From Streptomyces sp. I6 (GTDB taxonomy: Bacteria > Actinomycetota > Actinomycetes > Streptomycetales > Streptomycetaceae), in NCBI GenBank assembly GCA_003725745.1, contig RHDP01000001.1, forward strand, positions 737,001 through 801,000: a DNA stretch of 64,000 nucleotides, read 5' to 3'. Each line of letters starts with the position of its first letter. Within the stretch, counting starts at the first letter, position 1. The position numbers and the translations under genes were made by a program. Shown here piece by piece: positions 53,819 through 64,000 of this stretch. Below the pieces are notes generated by a model that saw nothing but the letters and a program-made list of their open reading frames with translations, was not told the origin of the DNA and ran no database searches.

Positions 53819-54016
53819 GGCACGAGCCTAAGAGGGCGGAGCCGATCCGGCCGGTTGAAAGCGTCCGTGCGGGGTCCTTCCGGGGGTGCGCCTCCCCCGC
53901 GGGAAGCCGCCTCGGCCCGCTCCCTCCGCTCCGCGCCCCGGGGAGCCGCCGGGGCGCCGGGGCCCGGTCCGGGCAGACCGGGGCGCGGTGCACGGCGCCC
54001 GCGGCGCGCACCGCGC

Positions 54017-54906
54017 CTACCAGGCCGGGGGCTCTTCAGCGCGCGCGCCAGCACGTCGTCCAGAACGCGCGCGGTGGTCTCGACGTCGCACCGGGAGTTG
54101 TCGATGATCGGGAGACCGGAGCCGTACCAGCCGGCCATGCGGCCGTGGATGCCGGCGACCTCCTCGTCCGAGAGCCGGCGGTTGCCGCTGCGCTCGGCGT
54201 TGCGCTCCAGGACGACCTCCAGGCCGGGCAGGAGCACCACGGGCAGCAGTCCGGGCCCCACGTGGCGCTTCCACCCGCCGAGCCCGACGACGGGGCGGTC
54301 GGGGAAGACGGCGTCGTCGAGGATGCAGGAGATTCCGTTGGCCAGGAAGTTGCGGGCGGCGAAGCCGCAGGTGCGGCGGGCCAGGCGGTACTGGGTCTCC
54401 GACTGGTCGTTCCAGCCGGTCTGGGGGTCGGCGAAGCCGGAGCAGACCCATTCCCGGACGTCGTCGAGGCTGATGTGGGCGGTGGGTACGGGGCGGCGCC
54501 GCGCCCAGTGGCGGGCGACGGTCGTCTTGCCCGCGCCCGCCGGTCCGATCAGCAGCACGGCGAGCGTGGCGGTCCCGGTGCCGTTCCCGGCGGGCGTGGC
54601 GGCCCCGGTGCCGGTGCCGGTGCCCGCGGACGGAGGCGGCGGGGGTGCCGGAGCCGGCCCGCCCGACGGCAGGGGACGGTGTCCCGCGGTCTCCGAGGAG
54701 TGCGGGGAGTGCGGGGAGTGCGGCATCGGAGCCTGCTGCGGTACCGGGCCGCTCCGCCCCCGGGCGGGCGGCCCCTGCGGGGGCGGGGGACGGGGTGCCG
54801 GGCCTGCCGTTCCCATCCGGCCGCCGGGCCGTGCCCGGGCTCCGGGACCCGTCCCGGACCGTGGGGAGGCAGCGGGGCTCCCCCTGTGTGATGCATCCGG
54901 TGCCAC
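54017..54906 (-). CDS. P-loop AAA-family ATPase/kinase (one apparent frameshift at the 3' end)
   Basis: A Pro/Gly/Thr-rich N-terminal region of about 110 residues precedes a P-loop kinase domain: AVLLIGPAGAGKTTVARHWA (Walker A), AHISLDDVREWVCSG, ILDDAVFPDRP, and RNAERSGNRRLSDEEVAGIHGRM (lid-like). It resembles small-molecule kinases of the zeta-toxin/polynucleotide-kinase type; substrate unknown. As read, the frame runs to 53743 into the M24 gene. Adding one C to the run at 54027-54031 ends it with KSPPAW and TAG at 54017 (296 residues). The start codon (GTG 54904-54906) is uncertain. Confidence 0.65.
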
Positions 54907-54970
54907 TCCGTCTCGTACGACTTCACGCTGGTCGGACGGGAGTTGGACCGTCCGTACCGAACGGTACCCT

Positions 54971-55000
54971 CCCCGGCCGCTCCTGAGGGAGCGGCCGGGG
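54971..55000. terminator. Terminator of the shikimate operon
   Basis: Perfect 13-bp stem (54971-54983 with 54988-55000) and a 4-base loop, 30 bp past the aroQ stop. Confidence 0.85.
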
Positions 55001-55030
55001 AGGCCGCGAAGTACCCGGGACGGACGGGTT

Positions 55031-58324
<3,294 letters not shown>

Positions 58325-58545
58325 CGGTGCTCCTCACGCTCGCGCCTGGTCTGCGACAACGCGGCCTCGGGGGCACTCCTCCGACTGCCGGAGTCACACC
58401 CGTCCTGTGATGGCCGGGAGCGGTGCGGCCCGGGCCGCATACCCCGATCCTCCCATGTCCGCGCGGTGGATCAGGCCAGTGGTCCAGAAGGCGGACGACG
58501 GGACGGGGACCGGCCGGGGGTCCGGGGGCGTGGCGCGGCCCGGGA

Positions 58546-59388
58546 TCAGCGCCCGGCGAGGGCTTCCTCGCCGGCGGCGCGCATCGCGGCCAGCGGGGCC
58601 GGGGAGTGTCCGGTCATCAGCTCGACCTGGAAGACGGCCTGGTGCACGAGCAGGTCGAGTCCGCCGACCACGGAGCCGCCCTGTTCGGTCCACGCCGCGG
58701 CCAGCGGAGTGGGCCAGGGGTCGTAGAGCACGTCGAAGAGGGTGCCGGGGCGCTCCGGGACGTACGGGACCAGGAAGTCCGTCGCCCCCGCCGGGGTGGT
58801 GGACACGACCAGCGGGGCATCGAAGGCGTGCGCCGCCTCCGCCCAGTCGGCGGTGTGCACCTCCACACCGAGCCGTTCGCCCCAGCCCCGCATCTCCTCG
58901 GCACGGGCCCGGCTGCGCACATACGCGGTGACGGGTCCGGTGCAGATCCGGCCGAGCGCGGCGAGCGCCGAGGAGGCGGTGGCACCCGCCCCCAGGACGG
59001 CCGCGTGGTCGACCTCTGCCACCCCGCGCTCGTGCAGGGCGCCGACCATCCCGGGGATGTCGGTGTTGTCGCCGGTGCGCCGGCCGTCGTCGCCGATGAC
59101 GACCGTGTTGACGGCCTCGACGGCGGCGGCGGTGTCGCTGATCCCGTCGAGCAGCGGGATGACCGCCCGCTTCAGCGGCATGGTCAGCGACAGCCCGGCC
59201 CAGCTCGCGTCCAGTCCCCGGAGGAAGCCCGACAGGTCCGCCTCCGTCACCTCGAACCGGTCGTAGGACCAGCCCGTCAGACCGAGCGCCGCGTAGGCGG
59301 CCCGGTGGAGCACCGGGGAGAGCGAGTGGGCGATGGGGGAACCCAGGACCGCCGCCCGGCGCCGGTCAGTTGCTGCCACGCGTTCCAT
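58546..59388 (-). CDS. aroE: Shikimate dehydrogenase
   Basis: 280 residues. AVLGSPIAHSLSPVLHRAAY binds shikimate, LSLTMPLKRAVIPLLDG holds the catalytic Lys, and VLGAGATASSALAAL is the NADP-binding loop. It overlaps the end of mltG by 23 bp, so initiation lies inside the mltG gene. Confidence 0.95.
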   Translation of the reverse strand: MERVAATDRRRAAVLGSPIAHSLSPVLHRAAYAALGLTGWSYDRFEVTEADLSGFLRGLDASWAGLSLTMPLKRAVIPLLDGISDTAAAVEAVNTVVIGDDGRRTGDNTDIPGMVGALHERGVAEVDHAAVLGAGATASSALAALGRICTGPVTAYVRSRARAEEMRGWGERLGVEVHTADWAEAAHAFDAPLVVSTTPAGATDFLVPYVPERPGTLFDVLYDPWPTPLAAAWTEQGGSVVGGLDLLVHQAVFQVELMTGHSPAPLAAMRAAGEEALAGR

Positions 59389-61222
59389 TGAACTTTTCCT
59401 TCAGCTTCTCGAAGTCCGCGTGCGTCCTGGCGTACTCGGTCTTCTCCTTGCCGTCCGTCGCGACGAAGTACAGCCAGCCGTCCGAGGTCGGGGTGATCGA
59501 GGCGTTCAGCGCCGTCAGGTCGGGGTTGCCGATGGGACCGGGCGGCAGCCCCTTCTGGGTGTACGTGTTGTACGGGTCCTGGTTGCTGTTGATCTCCCGC
59601 TCACTGATGTCGATCTTGCTCTGGCCCTTGAGGTAGTTGAAGGCCGAGTCGAACTGCAGGAGCTGGTTGGTCTCGGTGTTGGTGGGCTTCAGACGGTTGT
59701 AGACGACCTCGGCCATCTTCCGGTAGTCGTCCTCGTTCTTGCCCTCGGCCTGCACCAGACTGGCCACGGTGATCAGTTCCCAGGCGTTCTTCAGCTTGAG
59801 CTGCTTCGCCTTGGCCTCGAGGTCGATCTTCCCGTACTCCTGGTTGGCCCGGGCGACCATGGCCTTGAGGATGGTCTCCGGCCTGGAGCCGGGCGCGACC
59901 GGGTAGGTGGCCGGGTAGAGGAATCCCTCCAGCGGGTCCTTGACGTTCTCGTGGTTCTGGGCCCACACGGGGAGTCCGAGGTTCTTGGCCTCCTTGCGGG
60001 CGACGGACTTCGTCGTGCCGGGGTCGAGTTCGAGGCGCTTGTCGATCAGCTCGTAGATCGCCGCGTTCCGCGCGCCCTCGGCGATGCTGAGGGCGTTGCG
60101 GTTGTTCGGGTCGAGCATCGCCTTGACGGCTTCCTCGGCCGACATCCCCTTCTTCAGGGTGTAGACGCCGTCCTGGATCCTGGTGCCGCCGGGATGGTCG
60201 TTCTGTGCGGAGACGAAGGCGTCGACGCTCTTGACCACCCCGGCCTTCTTGAGCGCGCCGCCGATGTCCGTACCGCTGGCGCCCAGCGGGATCTCGACCT
60301 GCACGCTCCCGCTGCCGGGGCCGTCGAAGTCGGGGGCCTCACCGAACTGGCCCCGCCAGAACTGGTATCCGACGTAGACCGCGCCGCCGGCGCCACCGAC
60401 CAGGACCAGGGCGACGAACAGGCAGGCGAAGCCGTTGCGGCTCTTCTTCTTTTTCTTGGCCCCGCTGCGGCCGTCACCGCCGCGCCGGGGCGTCTTGTCG
60501 GGCTCGTCGTCACCTTCGCCGCCGCCGCGGTCGTCACCCGTGAAGAACGGGTGCTCCTCCTCCCGCCCGCCGGATGGCGGGTCGTCGTCCGCCGGGGAAG
60601 GCCGCTCTCCCCCGGGCTGCGGCTCGGCGCGGTGCCCGGGAGGCTGCGGCGGCGGGTAGGCGTCGGCGGTGCCGTAGTAGTCGCCGCCTCCGCCGTAGGG
60701 AGCCGGCCCGGGGTCGTACGGCATCACGGGCTGCCCGCCCCCGTCCCAGGCGGGGTCGTACGGCCGGCCGCCGTAGTCCTGCGGACTGTACTGCCCGGTG
60801 TCGTACTGCCCCGAACCGTACTGCTGCTGGGCGTACGACTGCTGCCCGTACTGATTCTGATCCAGGCCGTACGGATCCCGGCCGTACGGATCCCGGTCCT
60901 GATCCCGGCCGTACTGATTCTGATCCCGGCCGTACCGGTCCTGCCCGTGCTGATTCTGATCCTGGCCGTACTGGTCCTGCCCGTACTGCTGCTGATCCTG
61001 GCCGTACTGGTCCTGCCCGTACTGCTGCTGATGACCGGTCTGGTGCCGACCGCTCCCCTGGGGGGCCTGGTCCTGCGGCTGCTGCGGGAACTGCTGCTGC
61101 GGCCGGCCGCCGTAGGACGCGGGGCCGGCGCCGCCCTGCTGCCCTCTCCACCCCTGGTCCCCGTACAGGGGATCCTCGGGGTGCCACGGTTCGGAGCCGG
61201 GGCCCCGGCCATATTCAGTCAT
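59366..61222 (-). CDS. mltG: Endolytic murein transglycosylase MltG with long Q/Y/D-rich N-terminus
   Basis: 618 residues. The first about 150 are repeats of the QYGQDQ type, then a Pro/Gly linker and a basic patch (KKKKKSRNG). One transmembrane helix is near residues 265-285, followed by a LysM-like and YceG domain: EGFLYPATYPVAPG, the catalytic Glu in SLVQAEGKNEDDY, and LPPGPIGNPDLTALNA. It cleaves nascent peptidoglycan strands at the outer face of the membrane. The cytoplasmic tail is unusually long and low-complexity. Confidence 0.93.
   Translation of the reverse strand: MTEYGRGPGSEPWHPEDPLYGDQGWRGQQGGAGPASYGGRPQQQFPQQPQDQAPQGSGRHQTGHQQQYGQDQYGQDQQQYGQDQYGQDQNQHGQDRYGRDQNQYGRDQDRDPYGRDPYGLDQNQYGQQSYAQQQYGSGQYDTGQYSPQDYGGRPYDPAWDGGGQPVMPYDPGPAPYGGGGDYYGTADAYPPPQPPGHRAEPQPGGERPSPADDDPPSGGREEEHPFFTGDDRGGGEGDDEPDKTPRRGGDGRSGAKKKKKSRNGFACLFVALVLVGGAGGAVYVGYQFWRGQFGEAPDFDGPGSGSVQVEIPLGASGTDIGGALKKAGVVKSVDAFVSAQNDHPGGTRIQDGVYTLKKGMSAEEAVKAMLDPNNRNALSIAEGARNAAIYELIDKRLELDPGTTKSVARKEAKNLGLPVWAQNHENVKDPLEGFLYPATYPVAPGSRPETILKAMVARANQEYGKIDLEAKAKQLKLKNAWELITVASLVQAEGKNEDDYRKMAEVVYNRLKPTNTETNQLLQFDSAFNYLKGQSKIDISEREINSNQDPYNTYTQKGLPPGPIGNPDLTALNASITPTSDGWLYFVATDGKEKTEYARTHADFEKLKEKFNGTRGSN
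60830..61040. repeat. QYGQDQ-coding repeats in mltG
   Basis: Imperfect tandem units of 12-36 bp encoding Gln-Tyr-Gly-(Gln/Arg)-Asp-Gln motifs within the cytoplasmic N-terminal region of MltG. Copy number is likely to vary and hard to assemble. Confidence 0.8.
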
Positions 61223-61325
61223 CGATCCCCTAGAGCCGCGAGACGGGCGCCGGACGCTCCGCCTCTACGTTGTGCGGCGGCTGTTCGAACACCGCCGCAT
61301 CGCGCGGAACGTTACCGTATCGCGA

Positions 61326-61790
61326 TCAGATGACCACTTCGACGCCCTCGCCCGGGGGATCCCCCGAGGTCCGTTCGGCCTCCAGCGCGTTCTGAAGGAT
61401 GACGACCGCCGCGGCCTGGTCGATGACGGACCGGCCCTTTCTGGACTTCACGCCCGAGGCGCGGAGCCCCTGGCCGGCCGTGACCGTGGTCATCCTCTCG
61501 TCGACCAGTCGCACGGGCACCGGATGGATACCGCGGGCGAGGTCCTGCGCGAAGGCACGGACCTTGGCCGCCGCGGGACCCTCGCCACCGCTCAGCGAAC
61601 GGGGCAGGCCCACGACCACCTCGATCGGCTCGTACTCCTCGACCAGCTGCCGCAGCCGCCGGTGGGCGGCCGGGACGTCCCGGCCCGGCACGGTCTCGAC
61701 CGGGGTGGCGAGGACCCCGTCGGGGTCGCACGAGGCGACCCCGATCCGGGCGTCCCCGACGTCGATCGAGAGACGGCGTCCTCTGCGCAT
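61326..61790 (-). CDS. ruvX: RuvX/YqgF-family putative pre-16S rRNA nuclease
   Basis: 154 residues of an RNase H-like fold. RRLSIDVGDARIGVASCDPD holds the first catalytic Asp, VVVGLPRSLSGGEGP the second block, LVDERMTT the Glu, and GRSVIDQAAAVVILQ the last Asp. It overlaps the alaS stop by one base (TGATG), the common actinobacterial alaS-ruvX arrangement. Confidence 0.95.
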   Translation of the reverse strand: MRRGRRLSIDVGDARIGVASCDPDGVLATPVETVPGRDVPAAHRRLRQLVEEYEPIEVVVGLPRSLSGGEGPAAAKVRAFAQDLARGIHPVPVRLVDERMTTVTAGQGLRASGVKSRKGRSVIDQAAAVVILQNALEAERTSGDPPGEGVEVVI

Positions 61791-64000
61791 CAGGCCGTCT
61801 CGGTGACCAGGCGCTCGACGGCGTCGATGGCGTCGCCGATCGCCTCCGGGTTCTGGCCGCCGCCCTGGGCGACGTCCGGCTTGCCGCCACCGCCGCCACC
61901 GAGGGCCTTGGCGGCGGCACGGACCAGCTCACCGGCCTTGAGCCCGCGCTCGCGGGCGGCCTCGTTGGTGGCGATGACGGTGAGCGGACGCCCGTTGGCC
62001 GTGGTGAACAGCGCCACGACCGCGGGGCGGTCGCCGGCCCCCGGCAGGCGCTGCAGCCGGCCGCGGACGTCGAGGACCAGCTTGCGCAGGTCGTCGGCGG
62101 ACGTACCGTCCGGGACCTGGCCGGTGACCAGCGCCGTGCCTCGGACGTCCCTGGCGCCCTCGGCCAGACCGGCGGCGGCCTGGAGGACCTTCTCGGCGCG
62201 GAACTTCTCGATCTCCTTCTCGGCGTCCTTCAGCTTGCCGAGCATGGTGGCGATCTTCTCGGGGAGCTCCTCCGAGCGCCCCTTGACCAGCTCCTGGAGC
62301 TGGGCGACGACCGTGTGCTCCTTGGCGAGGAAACGGTAGGCGTCGACGCCGACGAGAGCCTCGATGCGGCGCACGCCGGAACCGATCGAGGACTCGCCGA
62401 GCAGCTTCACCAGACCCAGCTGCGAGGTGTTGTGCACATGCGTGCCGCCGCACAGCTCCTTGGAGAAGTCGCCGATGGTGACGACCCGGACGCGCTCGCC
62501 GTACTTCTCGCCGAACTCGGCGATGGCGCCCTGCTTCCGGGCCTCGTCGATGCCCATGACCTCCGCCTGGACGTCGAGTTCACGGGCCAGCACCTCGTTG
62601 ATCCGCTGCTCGACGTCGGTCAGCACGGTGCCGGGGACGGCGGACGGCGAACCGAAGTCGAAGCGGAAGCGGCCCGGGGAGTTCTCGGAGCCGGCCTGGG
62701 CGGCCGTCGGGCCGAGGGCGTCCCGCAGCGCCTGGTGGGTGAGGTGGGTGGCGCTGTGGGCGCGGGCGATGGCCCGGCGACGCCGGACGTCGATGGCGGC
62801 GTGGGCGGAAGCGCCCACGGTCACCTCGCCCACCTGCACCGAGCCCTTGTGCACGGAGACGCCCGGAACCGGCTGCTGGACATCGCGGACCTCGATCACC
62901 GCGCCGCTGTCGAGCCTGATCCGGCCCTGGTCGGCGAGCTGGCCGCCGCCCTCGGCGTAGAAGGGGGTGCGGTCGAGCACGACCTCGACCTCGTCGCCCT
63001 CGGAGGCGGCCGGCGAGGGCACACCGTCGACGAGGAGGCCGACGACGGTCGACTCGCCCTCGGTGTGCGTGTAGCCGGTGAACTCGGTCGCACCGGAGGA
63101 GTCGGCGACCTCGCGGTACGACGACAGATCGGCGTGGCCGGTCTTCTTGGCCTTGGCGTCGGCCTTGGCGCGCTCCCGCTGCTCCTTCATCAGCCTGCGG
63201 AAGCCGTCCTCGTCCACGGTCAGGCCCTGTTCGGCGGCCATCTCGAGGGTCAGGTCGATCGGGAAGCCCCAGGTGTCGTGGAGCAGGAACGCCTTGTCGC
63301 CGGAGAGGACGGTCGAGCCGGCCGTCCGGGCCTCGGTGACGGCGCCGTCCAGCACATTGGTACCGGCGTTGAGCGTCTTGAGGAAGCGGGCCTCCTCGGC
63401 GAGCGCGACGGACTCGACACGCTTGCGGTCGGTCTCCAGCTCCGGGTACTGCTGGCCCATGGTCTTGATCACCACGTCGACCAGCGCGGCGACGACCGGG
63501 CCGGTGGCGCCGAGGAGCCGCATGTTGCGGATGGCGCGGCGCATGATGCGGCGCAGGACGTAGCCGCGGCCCTCGTTGCCGGGGGTGACGCCGTCGCCGA
63601 TGAGCATCACGGACGTACGGACGTGGTCGGCGACCACCCGGAGGGACACGTCCGACTCATGGCTGTCGCCGTAGCGGACGCCGGTGAGTTCCGTGGCCTT
63701 GTCGATGACGACCCGCAGGGTGTCCGTCTCGTACATGTTCCGCACGCCCTGGAGGATCATGGCGAGGCGTTCGAGGCCGAGACCGGTGTCGATGTTCTTG
63801 CTCGGCAGGTCGCCGACGATCTCGAAGTCCTCCTTGCCGGAGCCCTCGCCGCGCTCGTACTGCATGAAGACCAGGTTCCAGATCTCCACGTAGCGCTCGT
63901 CGTTGACGGCCGGGCCGCCCTCGGGTCCGAACTCGGGGCCGCGGTCGTAGTTGATCTCCGAGCAGGGGCCGCACGGTCCGGGGACGCCCATGGACCAGAA
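61790..64000 (-). CDS. alaS: Alanyl-tRNA synthetase (5' end beyond the window)
   Basis: Partial: the reading frame is open to the window edge, and the N-terminal catalytic part is missing. Present are [33 protein letters not shown] and [11 protein letters not shown] of the class II core, the editing domain zinc motifs [12 protein letters not shown] and [13 protein letters not shown], and the C-terminal oligomerisation domain ending [15 protein letters not shown]. It charges tRNA-Ala and edits mischarged Ser/Gly. The Gly-rich loop in the C-Ala domain is normal. Confidence 0.96.
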   Translation of the reverse strand, partial: FWSMGVPGPCGPCSEINYDRGPEFGPEGGPAVNDERYVEIWNLVFMQYERGEGSGKEDFEIVGDLPSKNIDTGLGLERLAMILQGVRNMYETDTLRVVIDKATELTGVRYGDSHESDVSLRVVADHVRTSVMLIGDGVTPGNEGRGYVLRRIMRRAIRNMRLLGATGPVVAALVDVVIKTMGQQYPELETDRKRVESVALAEEARFLKTLNAGTNVLDGAVTEARTAGSTVLSGDKAFLLHDTWGFPIDLTLEMAAEQGLTVDEDGFRRLMKEQRERAKADAKAKKTGHADLSSYREVADSSGATEFTGYTHTEGESTVVGLLVDGVPSPAASEGDEVEVVLDRTPFYAEGGGQLADQGRIRLDSGAVIEVRDVQQPVPGVSVHKGSVQVGEVTVGASAHAAIDVRRRRAIARAHSATHLTHQALRDALGPTAAQAGSENSPGRFRFDFGSPSAVPGTVLTDVEQRINEVLARELDVQAEVMGIDEARKQGAIAEFGEKYGERVRVVTIGDFSKELCGGTHVHNTSQLGLVKLLGESSIGSGVRRIEALVGVDAYRFLAKEHTVVAQLQELVKGRSEELPEKIATMLGKLKDAEKEIEKFRAEKVLQAAAGLAEGARDVRGTALVTGQVPDGTSADDLRKLVLDVRGRLQRLPGAGDRPAVVALFTTANGRPLTVIATNEAARERGLKAGELVRAAAKALGGGGGGKPDVAQGGGQNPEAIGDAIDAVERLVTETA

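Noticed and set aside
53743-54016. Extension of the P-loop kinase gene into the M24 peptidase gene.
   Set aside because: Tail is low-complexity and overlaps the neighbour; one base added to the C run gives a natural stop at 54017.

Overview
The window is a 64 kb piece of a high-GC actinobacterial chromosome, almost certainly Streptomyces. Evidence: bldD, an actinobacterial-type integration host factor (mihF), DUF742/roadblock 'conservon' genes, many GTG starts, GC-saturated third codon positions, and the gene order alaS-ruvX-mltG-aroECKBQ / efp-nusB / bldD / pyr-car / mihF-gmk-rpoZ-coaBC / metK / priA / fmt-rsmB / rpe. No insertion sequence, prophage, CRISPR array, rRNA or credible tRNA was found. 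Most genes lie on the minus strand.

Layout. 0-6.5 kb: an FMN-riboswitch-controlled riboflavin operon (ribD-ribE-ribM-ribBA-ribH), followed on the same strand by hisE, hisG and a small PH-domain membrane protein. 6.8-13 kb: a ROK regulator divergent from an MFS transporter with a clear inverted-repeat operator between them, a uracil-type permease, a membrane-anchored GH6 glycosidase and a DUF5995 protein. 13.2-18.1 kb: an apparent lysine-degradation module: an APC permease with an Lrp/AsnC regulator, then DavA (5-aminovaleramidase) and DavB (lysine 2-monooxygenase). The two operons share a bipartite DNA motif. 18.3-23.2 kb: a conservon (sensor kinase, roadblock, DUF742) without its usual GTPase, and a GDSL hydrolase. 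23.4-29.5 kb: guaB1, an RNase Sa-like lipoprotein overlapping a barstar gene, a SorC-type regulator, rpe and a DIP1984-family protein, with gene-poor gaps. 29.7-40.2 kb: rsmB, fmt, priA, metK, coaBC, rpoZ, gmk and mihF. 40.5-50.7 kb: the UMP operon pyrR-pyrB-pyrC-(PH-like)-carA-carB-pyrD-pyrF, with a PyrR-binding leader, divergent from bldD. 51.6-64 kb: nusB-efp-M24 peptidase, a P-loop kinase, the shikimate operon with mltG and ruvX, and the 3' part of alaS.

Data quality. Fourteen reading-frame breaks occur in ten genes, including normally essential ones (carB, fmt, ribE, ribD, hisG). Each break is repaired by adding one base to a G or C run, and every repaired gene then has a family-typical length. 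I therefore treat them as homopolymer under-calls rather than pseudogenes. Coordinates of those genes cover the whole repaired gene.

I found no clearly new large system. The most interesting items are the lysine DavBA/permease/Lrp module with its shared candidate operator, the lipoprotein RNase/barstar pair, the M24 peptidase homologue with three substituted metal ligands, the PH-like membrane protein inside the pyr operon, and the incomplete conservon.
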